Both the position numbers and the translations under genes were made by a program. A stretch of DNA of 64,000 nucleotides from Drosophila persimilis (lineage: Eukaryota; Arthropoda; Insecta; Diptera; Drosophilidae), in NCBI RefSeq assembly GCF_003286085.1, contig NW_020825298.1, positions 12,090,001 to 12,154,000 of the forward strand, given 5' to 3'. A model generated the notes under the pieces. That model saw only the letters and a list, made by a program, of their open reading frames with translations, ran no database searches and was not told the origin of the DNA. Each line of letters begins with the position of its first letter. Position 1 is the first letter of the stretch. Shown here in pieces: positions 14,801-24,174 of this stretch.

Positions 14801-15420
14801 TCTAGTTTCGCTGAGGCTGGGTATAATTTACGAATATTATATTAGTGCAAATTAATTGGCACCACTAAGACCACTTATGTATATCATAGGTTTGAATATG
14901 AGCGATTTGTTAGAAAATTATTTACTTGGAACTGAAAGATATCTCTGAAGACATTGACGTAAGAACACTCGGGTATTTTTTGGGACAATTGAACCAAACT
15001 TGGAAATGTCACTCCTAAACGTCTTTAGGAAATATCGAGAAATTTGAATAATATAGTAATACTATATCCTTTAAGAATATGTATTTCTTATGTGTCATGG
15101 CAAACAATATCTTTTTGGAGTTGAGTAGGGTACTCAAAGCTTCGTAAAAGCCTCCCCTCCTTCGTCTTATTCACTTGCCCTTGTATGAAGGAAGTGAAGA
15201 TAAACGCACAATGAAAAACAGTTTCACAGCCGACTTACTGCTTATGCGATAAGCCGGGATGGAGATCTCTGTTGGACACGACACTCTTGTCTCTCTGCAG
15301 AACCAACCTTCCAATGAACACTTTTCCATGAATCACTACCTCTGCACAGTAAACACTCTCCCCTCCCCAAGGGATTACTGCAATTACTTACAATTCGATG
15401 TATTCATTATTCTTGGCCAT
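2699..15420 (-). CDS. Ndae1: Sodium-driven anion (bicarbonate) exchanger, SLC4 family; 14 coding exons
   Basis: Plasma-membrane SLC4 transporter exchanging Na+ and HCO3- (or related anions) for Cl-, used in intracellular pH control. My model joins 15420-15392, 12636-12533, 11314-11102, 10158-9685, 9391-9290, 8842-8705, 8245-8084, 7442-7148, 7084-6139, 6063-5561, 5496-5184, 5113-4871, 3365-3100 and 2885-2699. Phases match at every junction, giving 3975 nt (1324 residues with all optional exons). Family marks in order: [15 protein letters not shown] with a His/Arg-rich stretch; the band-3 cytoplasmic domain ([20 protein letters not shown]); [38 protein letters not shown]; the membrane domain from about residue 600; an extracellular loop with four Cys and NGT/NAS glycosylation sequons; and the DIDS-site motif KLKK near residue 960. 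Isoforms differ in the variable linker and C-terminus. Ndae1 is the assignment because of the neighbourhood and the single fly NDCBE/NBC-like lineage. Confidence 0.9.
3100..3365 (-). CDS. Ndae1: Ndae1 coding exon 13: long cytoplasmic tail
   Basis: Acceptor TTTATATTAAAG, donor GTAAGTG. It joins ...LDAE to [20 protein letters not shown], then [20 protein letters not shown] and [20 protein letters not shown]. It has phase 0 in and phase 2 out. Low complexity at the start, then a well-formed, probably conserved segment. Confidence 0.88.
4694..4870 (-). CDS. Ndae1: Ndae1 alternative C-terminus by read-through of exon 12
   Basis: If the donor at 4870 is not used, the frame continues for 58 residues ([19 protein letters not shown] and onwards, Gly-rich) to a TAA at 4694-4696, ending SSLLKK. 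The donor GTGGGC is suboptimal, which would favour partial read-through. The tail lacks the C-terminal T-x-V of the spliced form. Whether it is used cannot be decided from sequence alone. Confidence 0.5.
   Translation of the reverse strand: MGFVQKFLPCFFGGRGQPDTKAGLEGGAGNGVGLGLITCNSSNANEKEFEAQSSLLKK
4871..5113 (-). CDS. Ndae1: Ndae1 coding exon 12: last membrane segments and cytoplasmic tail start
   Basis: Encodes [39 protein letters not shown] and the tail [16 protein letters not shown]. It ends at donor GTGGGC. The exon can also be read through this donor, which gives the alternative C-terminus listed separately. Confidence 0.95.
5184..5496 (-). CDS. Ndae1: Ndae1 coding exon 11: membrane segments
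   Basis: Encodes [20 protein letters not shown] and then [40 protein letters not shown] and [12 protein letters not shown], all diagnostic of SLC4 membrane domains. Acceptor TATTGCCAG, donor GTAAAC. Confidence 0.97.
5561..6063 (-). CDS. Ndae1: Ndae1 coding exon 10: glycosylated loop, middle membrane segments, DIDS motif
   Basis: Opens [20 protein letters not shown] (sequon NGT and a loop Cys). It continues through hydrophobic helices to [20 protein letters not shown], whose KLKK is the stilbene (DIDS) reaction site of the family. Ends SVMGLP plus two bases of Trp at GTAAGC. Confidence 0.97.
6139..7084 (-). CDS. Ndae1: Ndae1 coding exon 9: end of cytoplasmic domain and first membrane segments
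   Basis: Starts [20 protein letters not shown] and includes [18 protein letters not shown] and an acidic [17 protein letters not shown] stretch. The transmembrane domain opens with [20 protein letters not shown] and [20 protein letters not shown], the latter highly conserved in SLC4. It ends NWDYCE at donor GTAAGG. Confidence 0.97.
7148..7442 (-). CDS. Ndae1: Ndae1 coding exon 8 with two in-frame acceptors
   Basis: The long form starts at 7442 after CGACTAATGCAG and encodes [20 protein letters not shown] before [18 protein letters not shown] second acceptor (GATCACAG, exon start 7385) drops 57 nt without frameshift. The core is [20 protein letters not shown] followed by [17 protein letters not shown] and LTEVPVPTR, conserved SLC4 sequence. 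Donor GTATGG. Confidence 0.9.
8084..8245 (-). CDS. Ndae1: Ndae1 optional exon 7 (162 nt)
   Basis: Acceptor CATTTTCCAG, donor GTAAAA after ACGCTCG. It encodes [20 protein letters not shown], then [20 protein letters not shown] and [14 protein letters not shown]. Phase 1/1 and 54 codons, again frame-neutral. The reading frame stays open 68 nt past the donor, so a retained or extended form would end at 8016-8018. Confidence 0.72.
8705..8842 (-). CDS. Ndae1: Ndae1 candidate optional exon 6 (138 nt), Gln/Gly-rich
   Basis: Acceptor AATGAAAAG, donor GTAATA; both are weak. In phase 1 it encodes [20 protein letters not shown], then [20 protein letters not shown] and QSQSIP. Phases 1/1 and a length of 46 codons fit the neighbouring cassettes, and only this frame is open across the segment. 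It would be a cassette exon, but RNA evidence is needed for certainty. Confidence 0.5.
9290..9391 (-). CDS. Ndae1: Ndae1 optional exon 5 (102 nt)
   Basis: Acceptor GAAAGCAG, donor GTAAGGAT. In phase 1 it encodes [20 protein letters not shown] and then [14 protein letters not shown]. Length is a multiple of three and entry and exit phases are both 1, so it can be skipped without frameshift. It has no recognised domain and lies in the linker that is alternatively spliced in vertebrate SLC4 relatives. Confidence 0.6.
9685..10158 (-). CDS. Ndae1: Ndae1 coding exon 4: band-3 type cytoplasmic domain
   Basis: Starts [17 protein letters not shown] and then [16 protein letters not shown], followed by [20 protein letters not shown] and [20 protein letters not shown]. 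It ends [11 protein letters not shown] at donor GTGAGTAT. This is the N-terminal cytoplasmic domain of SLC4 proteins. The exon ends in phase 1, directly before the three frame-neutral optional exons. Confidence 0.95.
11102..11314 (-). CDS. Ndae1: Ndae1 coding exon 3: conserved N-terminal motif and Gly-rich linker
   Basis: Begins after TCTACCGCAG. It encodes [20 protein letters not shown], the N-terminal motif shared with vertebrate NBCn1/NDCBE proteins, then RRRKHHHSG, a long Gly/Ser-rich low-complexity stretch and KQQEVERP. The donor is GTAGTG, a weaker consensus. Exon phases are 1 in and 1 out; the last G joins TA of the next exon to make Val. Confidence 0.88.
12533..12636 (-). CDS. Ndae1: Ndae1 coding exon 2
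   Basis: The acceptor is CTCTTTGCAG and the donor is GTAAGTTT. The exon encodes [20 protein letters not shown] and then [14 protein letters not shown], ending in phase 1. The ATG at 12626 is an alternative translation start if the upstream exon is not used. Confidence 0.88.
12637..15391 (-). other. Ndae1: Ndae1 intron 1
   Basis: 2.75 kb between the 29-nt first coding exon and exon 2, AT-rich. I see no coding exon or recognisable RNA gene in it. Confidence 0.6.
15392..15420 (-). CDS. Ndae1: Ndae1 coding exon 1 (29 nt)
   Basis: The exon reads ATG GCC AAG AAT AAT GAA TAC ATC GAA TT and is followed by a strong donor, GTAAGTAA. It encodes MAKNNEYIE plus two bases of a Leu codon. Joined to the acceptor at 12636 it continues in frame as [13 protein letters not shown], so the ATG at 12626 is internal in this isoform. 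The exon is too short for ordinary ORF calling. The sequence upstream, to about 15620, is probably its 5' UTR and promoter. Confidence 0.8.
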
Positions 15421-18400
15421 TACTTGTCGCGGCAGTTGGGGTCTTATCGGAAAGCCTTCTGGAGCACACACTGCTGCGATCGGAACCAACGGACGCTCTA
15501 CGATTTGTTGAATTTCTCTTTTATTTCACACACCACACACGCCGCGATTATCAATAGAGAGCGTGGGGGCCAAAGCAAATTCTGCGATAGCCGGAATATT
15601 GGGAAACAATAAACGTGTAGTGTAGCACAATAAACGGCAAGAAATTTGTTTTGTTGTTCCGTTGATTTTAATCTTATAAAGTTTTTATGGATTTATTGTA
15701 GGTATATTATGTTTCGGTTGCGAAGCCCCCGACCCGACTACGAGTCCAGGCGAATGCAGACTAACTAACTTTGCCGATCTTTAAACTGAACAACTGTGCC
15801 CGCTTAACCCTCTGCTGCGATCGCAGTCGCTGCTGCGCGCTGCTGCTGATATCTGCTGCCAAGGTCTATACATGAAAGGTGCTGCATTCCTGTCCTTTGC
15901 ATATTCTATATTGAGGAATTCTTTTCGGTATTTAGGTAGACAATAGTACTATTTATTAGTCTGATTAATTTGAGTATTATATGTATTGTTTGGAAACCGA
16001 AAATCTTTATGTGCCTGAGATCTACAAAATAACAAACATGAAGGCGATTTCCCAGTGTGACAGATGGAGTCGGAAATGCTCTCCTTTGGCTCTTTTATGA
16101 CTACGACTATGGAGAGAGCGGTCTTTTCAAAAGCCTCACCTTATCTTAATACACCTTGAACAGCCATTGACGAACGCCAACAGCGACGTTGACAGCAGAG
16201 TGGGGCCGATGGAGCACGAGCCCGGGAACAAGCACAAGCACGAGTGATAGCAGTAGGGAGTGCGAACGGGTGCGAGATAGTGTAAGCCGGTGCCGAAGTG
16301 CGGACCTGCTGGACAAGTGCGATCGAAAGAGCGATATGCGTAATACAGTTCCTTACAAAATGTGTTTTTAAACGCCAATTTTCCGATCTGCACTCATCTT
16401 TATCAATAGTTTTGTCGATTCAAATTGGATTTATTGTTCATACACGTACCACTATCGCGTTCCAATCAAGGGGCTGTGCTTTGAAAAACGGTTTACCCAA
16501 CCAAAAGTGCATATTAATGGGGTATATTAAAAGATTAGTTGTTGTTTTATGCCACACTGATAGCACCAGTCGATTGACGAAACTGGTGACAAGTGGTCCC
16601 CACACAGATACACAGTCGTATATTAATTATACCATCATGTTTTCGGCATGTACTTAACTATTATTAAGGCAAATCAACGTCAACAGAAATTCGGCGGATC
16701 TCTGATAAATTCTGTCTCATTTCGAGAGCTTTGTCCAGCCTTTTGTTTTGTTGACTAATGAACAAACCATAAACATTTTTATTATCCACAAATGTGTATA
16801 CATATCTATATCTATGTATTTTGCATATATGTATGAGGGGGAATTTTTCTTGTTTATTTTCTGCTTTGTTTTGTGTGCTTTTCTTGGTGACGAAAATAGT
16901 CAAATCAAATCTCGAAAAATGTTGGAGCCCTTGAATTGAAAATTAAATGCAGAGCAGTGGGTGTCGTATAAAAACCACACATAAAAAGATTATTTGTAAT
17001 ATTTCCAGTCAAACAACTTTAAGTGATTTACTATAGTTTCTATTATAGGCTTCATGGCTTATTATTTTTGCTGCTCAATGTAGATCTTGGGTCTTTGCTT
17101 TTATTTATTGTAGTTTTACCCACAATCTTTGGTTTTAGACGAATAATTCTTCATAATTTATAATCGAACTGAACAAATTTCGTTTGTCGATAAAAATAAG
17201 GCCGGTTATTTATTTACTTATTCTTTTTTCATAGTTTTTTTTTATGAATAAAAATGGTATAATTCATTTATAATCAAATATGGAGTGTGTATGTTTGCAG
17301 CTATACAATTAATAAAAAGTTAAAATATTCTTTAATGGTTTCAATTCAATTAAAATGTCGTAAAAGCAAAATATATTATTCTAATTTAATAATAATTTCT
17401 TTTAAGAGCTTTTTAACAACATTTTTTAATTTTAATTTTTATTTTTTCTACAAATTTCCTTAAAAAGGCGAATCAACCTTTTTCCATTAAGCCCTATCCT
17501 GCCTCCCCAGGGCACTGGGTCGCATTTTTAATCGTTTTTGCCGCAAAATGTTGGCTTGAAAGACCCGCTCCCGCCTCTCTAAGCACTGTAATTAATTATT
17601 CAAATTTATACAATGGCCAAAAAGTGTTGCTCTGCATTGTTCAACAGCTGTTCCGGCTACTGAAATCAAAACAAAACTGGAAAACATTATAGAAAAAACA
17701 ATAATAATGATATCCCAGGGGAGGGGTATCGCAAAGTTTTGCGTGTTTGGAAACTAGAAATTATTTTAATTCAATTTGTGGACGCTAATGCTTTTGTTGT
17801 TGCGTTTGGTAGTGGATCTGGTAGTGGATGTGGTAACACCGACAACTGCGACTGCAAGGCGACCGCAACCGGTTAGAACCGGTAAGAGCCAAACGGTACG
17901 AGTTTTAAGCAAAGATCGGAGAGCTAAGAGGGAGAGAGAGAGCTTGGCCGAGAAAGAGACTTCTCTCTAACTAAAGGGGATTTTTAAATGGATTTGTAAC
18001 AGATTCAGGGTCCTCAAAATACGTCAGAAGCGATTGATTATTCATTTTTAATTATATTGTTTGTTTGTCTCTCTGTTATGATCTTGTAGCGAATTCTGGG
18101 GAAACGAGGTGCGTCGAATCATATTTCATTGTTAATAAATCTATTTTCTTGGTCCCTAGATAATTAACAACAATTAGCGCATTGACAAAATTTGAATGAA
18201 TCCAGAATGGAGGTTAATGGAGTTTGCGTCGGTCGAGCTCCATTGACAAGGCCAGGTAGCATAAAGATCAGCCCGATAAAGATATTCTTTCCAGCTGCGA
18301 TCTTCCCCACAAACGTCAACGTCTATGGAAAATCAAAATGTCTTAACTAATCTTTAGATTTTGGTTGCACTTGAATGGCCGAATTAATCATTCTCAGGAG

Positions 18401-19228
18401 TCGCGTCATGGAAATTGTGTCATAAACAAGATTTGGTCTTATTTTGTCAGGGTCTGGACCTTATCTAGAGCCCACTCGACTCACCCTGACAACTAAATTG
18501 TTTAATAAACGTAACTCTTGTCGATAAACCTCGATCCTTATCAACGATCGCTGGCAGTCAGCGCGTCACTTTAACCACTCGAGTGGCCACTCGATAAGCT
18601 CTCGGTTCTCTTTATAATTGGCAAACCTTATCGCCATACCTTTACGTTTACCGTCTCGATTCTTTGCCATACTCGTACATATAATATATTGCTGGTATAT
18701 ATCTGGCCTGGCCCATGGCGTATGGTTGGGGATTATTTACCTGATCGGTTTATGGTCGGGGGAATTTTCTCTGACACCTTTCCGCTCAGATTTTTATGAC
18801 CACTCTAATGCGATTTTAAATATGTATTAACCATGATATGATGATAGCTCTGTATAGTTATAGTTGGTCTATTGCCTCTAGTTGGTTTGAATATCGCTTG
18901 TTTGTTTGTTCTTTTCGTTGGTTAGGTTTATGATGGTTTATGATAAGTGGGGTGGGGCTTTGTGGAAATTGAAGAAATAGGTCTTGGATTATTTTTGGAT
19001 TTCAGGATCTGGATCAATTGTAAAAGACTATTTATTTCTGACATCTGATGAGATAATTCATTTTAATTGAATTAAATCCTCAATTTGAAAAGAAATTTTC
19101 TTGAAGTTATATAATCCTTAAATATTCTATAATAAATGCCTGTTCAAACATTAAACTTTTCATTTTAGGCCACGACTTAGCCCCTAATCATTCCTTAAGC
19201 CATTTCATCTTACTTTCCTTTTTATACA
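15421..19228. other. Upstream of Ndae1: probable 5' UTR/promoter, otherwise non-coding
   Basis: Directly upstream of the first coding exon, 15421-15620 probably holds 5' UTR. On the minus strand a good donor, AAGATAAG|GTGAGGC, occurs at 16140. It ends a GC-richer segment (about 16140-16380) that looks like a non-coding 5' exon. The remainder is AT-rich and shows no coding signal. Confidence 0.4.
16140..16380 (-). other. Candidate non-coding 5' exon of Ndae1
   Basis: A GC-rich island in AT-rich DNA ends at a consensus donor, GTGAGGC, on the minus strand. ATG codons inside it lead only to short frames stopped before the donor. Its position 0.7 kb upstream of the first coding exon suits a 5' UTR exon. 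The 5' limit is a guess. Confidence 0.3.
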
Positions 19229-19767
19229 AATGGATGTGTGAAATGTCCAGAAGGAATCGTTTCCGACCCCTAAAGTATATATATATATATTCTTGATCAG
19301 CATCAATAGCCGAGTCGATTGAGCCATGTCTGTCTGTCCGTCCGTCCGTCCCTATGAGCGCCTAGTCCTCAAAGACTATAAGAGCTAGAGCAACGATATT
19401 TTGTATACAAACTTCGGTAATATGCCACTATTACACGTATATTTTAAAATTTCGCCCCACCCCCTTTCACCCCCGAAAAGGACGAAAATCTTTGGCAACA
19501 ATATTGAAGATACGACAAAATTAAAAACGCACAATCATAGAAAATTACCATATCTATCAGATTGCCGAAACTGGATCAGATCCGATTATTATTATAATCA
19601 AAAGTAAGAAATAAATTTTCAGTCGCTGCTGCGTACGACACGCTAAGACTGATTTTCTGTCTCTCTCGCACGCACTCTTTGTCCGGAGGAGAGCCATACT
19701 GACTAAGTATCGGGTATAAATGTAGAGTTGCGGTCGCCGCAGCAACTCACAACGTTCCCCCTCGTTC
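19229..19767 (+). mobile_element. mini-me/DINE-1-like non-autonomous element, copy 1
   Basis: It shares with the copy at 32 kb the block GTCCAGAAGGAATCGTTTCC, a (TA)n run, the core TTCTTGATCAGCATCAATAG and a GTCY-type run (TGTCTGTCCGTCCGTCCGTC). That order, TA repeat then core then GTCY repeat, is the described hallmark of mini-me elements, which are related to DINE-1/INE-1 Helentrons. It ends TCGGGTATAA followed by CAGCAACTCACAACGTTCCC. It lacks the left terminus seen in copy 2 and most of the internal repeats. No coding capacity. Confidence 0.8.
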
Positions 19768-22238
19768 TTTATGACTGCTCTGACCTACCATGAGCTCATC
19801 TTAGACCTTACAAAAATGCCTCTACAACAAATCAAGGTCACTGGGAGTTGTGTATGGAATTCCTTAGGGCAGACTGGACTGGACGCCCTTCGGTACCATA
19901 TCACTGCTCCCACTGTCACTCCTATCCTTTCACTGTCATTCCCACTAGGTTCCATCCGAATTGTGCTCCAAGACAGCCTGGCGGGGCAGTCGTGTGAAAA
20001 TGTCGGCTTGCTGCTGCTGGCTGGGGCTGATGTCATTCTGGCCATCCGATTCCATTTTTATTGTCTTTCAGGGCCAGGCCAGACATTTTGTGTGGCAAAA
20101 GCAGGAGTGGGAGCAGCAAAGTTTCAACTTTTAGCAGGCAAATATGAATGAGTGTGAATGTTTGTGAAAGAAATTTGCAAATATACAAAGAAAATTGTTT
20201 CTACTATGTCCACGAAGATGTTAGAGTAGGTTGAGACTGGGGTTGATGCAGGTTCGTGGGAGTGCAGGTGTGAAGTGCTACCGCGGGCGCAATATGCCGC
20301 GTGCCGCTCGAGACTTCCGCTGCATGCGGAAGTGACACATAAATATAACAAAAAGTGGGGGTTGCTAGTGGGGAAATGGGATCAATGTCCCCCAATGAAG
20401 CGAGAATGAGGCAAGAAAAACAGAGAAACCAGGCTAAAAGAGCAGAACTTTGAGCTTAAGAGAGTTGGGTTTTCCCTGCTCAGAATCTGTTTCTCTCCTT
20501 TTGTAACCCTCTATATGTTCCTCTCTTTCTGTTGCTTGTTGTATGTATAATGTTTGCTTATCGAACGTTTCCCCCGTTCCCCATCCACCAACGTCGCTTA
20601 TCACAACAAACACCCGAACAAACAAAGAAAAAGATAAACACAAAGACTGGCCCGGGGAGGCATCATTCGCTACGATATATCTCCCACATGCACTTGACAT
20701 GTTGTTGACCCAGTCAGACGAAACGGCAGACAAGACAGGAACAATTCCCAGCCACAACCTCGGCAAACAAAATAGAAAGTAAGCAACCCCATCTCAGAGA
20801 ATAGATACCCCATATCTCACAGAATACACGAGGTTCTTCAGCCTTTTCAATTAGTCATCGTATCATATCATAGATAATATCCCAGACAGACCACCGCTAC
20901 AGACCAGACGTTCTAATCATAATTTGTTGACTATATATTTTAGGCATACTCGCACGAGTAGTAGGCCTCCCTTCTCTCTATGATATTGTATGAATCTCGC
21001 CGCGTGTGCGTGTGGAACTGAATTGAAATTTGAATTGAAGTTGGAAATGTACTACTACGATTCCCGTTCTCCATTGTCATTTAATTGGGGGTAGTATTAC
21101 TGCCTTTAACTTGACTCGCCACGAGATTACAATCTTTATAGAACTTGATTATGGTTTGTATTGTGATTTCATTTAGATATCTCCATTAGCTTGGCTTCCC
21201 ATTGCATTGTGCGAGGTCTTTTGAGTCGTTCTAGGAAGTATTTTTGGATACAAAGCTATATAAGGAGTTGAGAGAAAGGGAGATATATCAAAATATTATG
21301 AAACTAAGAAAGATTTATAGATTGCACAGGGTGCTTCCTAACAATCCTTTTTCTATAGAAAATATTTGGTACATAAATGATAGGATGATAGGATTTTTCT
21401 AGTAAAAAAGAATACAGAGAACTTTGCGAGATAACAGTATCAAATCCGCATCTATTTACTATAGAAAATTGTATATAACAGAGTAAGATACATTGAAAAT
21501 CCATACAAAACAGAGTTGAGTATACACTTCTTTGCTTCAAATCCTTCGTGAGATTTTATAGATATTAAAAACCAATCATCCCCAAGCAAACAAAGAGCTT
21601 TTCTTTCTTTTCCTTGAATCCCATACCCTATTATTTCTCTACCCTCGCACTTTTTGGCCCCCTGGTACGTGTATTTGAATATAAGTTCAATTTCCTTGAT
21701 ATAAAGTATAATCTAGAAACAGGAAGCTGTGTGTATTTTACCTGCTGCTATCTGTGGCTATGACTCTGGGCAATCGGCCATGTCCGTGGATGTGTTTCAG
21801 ATGCGCCTGCTGCGGCATCCTGCGGAATCCGAGTTTCCTCCACCAAAAGAAAAATGGCAGTGGAAATGGTGTTTGTTGCCGAAAAAGTATCTAATTTCTT
21901 TGTTTCTGTTGGGTGTTTGTTTCGGGTGTGGGTGGGCTAACAAAGACGAATTTCCACGGCAGGCCGGGGGTTAATGACACCAGAGTCAAGGCAGGAGGTC
22001 CTTTTGAAAGCGTTTTGAAGCAGGGTTGCCGGCGACTATCATTTGTCATGAAATTAATCAAAATTAACCTTTTGGCTTCACAAAATTTCTGTAGATATGT
22101 ATTTTTAGGGATATATATTTTCCGTATCCGTATTTTCTCTGAACCGTTTGCCGGCACTTGATATCCTCTACGGGTTGAGTCGCGCGGCAGACTAATCCGG
22201 CCGGCAGGCCCCACAAAAGTTTGGAGCTCTATTTCTCT

Positions 22239-22255
22239 TTCTCTCTCTCTCTCTC
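22239..22255 (+). repeat. (CT)n run
   Basis: CT dinucleotide run preceded by more pyrimidines; GAGA-type on the opposite strand. Confidence 0.85.
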
Positions 22256-24156
22256 CATTTCGTCTGTGGTTTTCGCTGGAGCTGCATCTCGAGTGCACTC
22301 TTTGGCTCTCTTAGCTGCTGCACTCATTCGAATGAAGAGTAGATTCTCTTAGAGAGCTGCCTCTCTTTGGGAATCTCGGGCGCTCAACACGATTGGAATT
22401 TGCGGCATTTGATGTTATCATTCTATTATGAGCACGTTGCATGTTTGATGAGGGCGGGACAAGGGCGGAAGAGGCTGAAACTGTGGTTCAGAGACAGATA
22501 TAAGGAGGAGGGGCTCTTGGCCATGTCAATTTAATTCTGTGGGGAAATTCGCTTTCGTCGAAACTTAATGTCAGGATTTTCCGGTGCAAGAAGGGAAGCG
22601 CAGCAGCAGCTTTTTAATGCAAATTTTATTTCAGTTTTTGCTGGAGTGCAAATTCAATTAATTTTGAACGGTGCTTGTCCTTCCACAGATGGCAGTTTTG
22701 ATATTGAATTCAATTACTCTAATGCGAAAACCTTGATTTAGTTCCAGTTGAAGATGGCAAGTACATTGGTTCAAGGAAATAAATCAGAGAAATCTAAACT
22801 GTTTACCACCGAATACAGTTGTTTGGTTGGTTACAGTTGGTCCTAATTTTCGGCTTTGTGGAGTTCATTTGGCCTAAAATAAACCTTAAAATGTTGGATA
22901 TCCATCTCTTAGTCCCCCAACAAATTCTCTGTTGTCTGTATTTAAATATGCCATGGGCCAATGTAAAAATAAACCGCTACTATAAGAAATATTATACATA
23001 CTGTTAAAACTCGTCTGCTTTTTGCATAGTTCGTCATTACATTGATGATATTGCACGGATTTTCGTTATATTTAAGAATTGAAAAAGGTTTTTCGAAGAA
23101 TTTATCCGCCAAGAAATTATATTCGAGTCTCATTAAATTCTCAGTTTATACTGCCAGACTTAAATCCTTTTCTTTATCCATTAAAGTCTTTCATTTCTAT
23201 TCTATACTACTTTGTATGTTCCCTCTTATTCCGCTTAACTTTTCTCAATTTAAATTGGGCCTCAATTCGGTGGAATTTCGCGCACAACGGATATGGGGAA
23301 AACTGTAACAGTTTTCTAACTGACTAACTAACCACGTGCATACAGCTTATATGAGGAAAACGACATGAAAGAGACGGGAAAATGTGTGTCGGAGGCCGGA
23401 CTCGTGCCTCTGTCAAGTGTAAATGAAATTTCCAATTTTGTTGCAAAGGAAAGCAAAATGTTGTTGTTGATATTGATTTTTTCTTGTCATCCCTCATACG
23501 GCAGCACATCTCCCCCCGCGGTCACCGCCACCGATGTGGTTAAATAGTGTCATATGAGAGGGCCTGAGATGGTCTAGAGAGGGACTCGGGTTGGTTGTGT
23601 GTTTTGCATTTTGTGGCTAAGGTCGCGTTAAAAGTGTCGCAAAATGGGATGACAACAGAGCGCCATATCTAGTTCCTTGATGAGACTATCATATACGAGT
23701 AGATACACATGGGGAGCATGCAGTCACGACATTCTCGAGAAGCTCTCAGGCGTCACTAGGACAATAAATTAAGCACTGTCTATATATAGTCGAGGAATCT
23801 ATTTTCTTGGAAAGGTAGGAAGAAAATCAATCATGTCTCATGACTCTCCAGTCAGATTTCAAAGGATGATTCCATCCAGCGCTAAATATGCAGATTTCAT
23901 CACGGAATTTCATTACAAAATGTCTAGTGAATGAAAGCGAATTGGGGAAAAACAAGTGCCCCAAAAAGAAATGCAAATAGAATTTGAATCGCCGGCTGAT
24001 GAATTACCTGTGTGTCTGAGCGACATGCGGCAAGTCAATTGAAGCTCATTTACATATTCATATCAGAATGGTAAATAATACATGCATATGTATCTATGTA
24101 TGTACCTACATATGTATGTACATATATGAATATCTGAATAAAATGTGCAATCGAAT

Positions 24157-24174
24157 GATGGATGGATGGATGGA
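24157..24174 (+). repeat. (ATGG)n microsatellite
   Basis: Four consecutive ATGG units within AT-rich intergenic DNA. Confidence 0.85.

Noticed and set aside
19771..20151. 126-codon plus-strand ORF next to mini-me copy 1
   Set aside because: No recognised domain, equally long antisense frame, and it starts at the edge of a mobile element.
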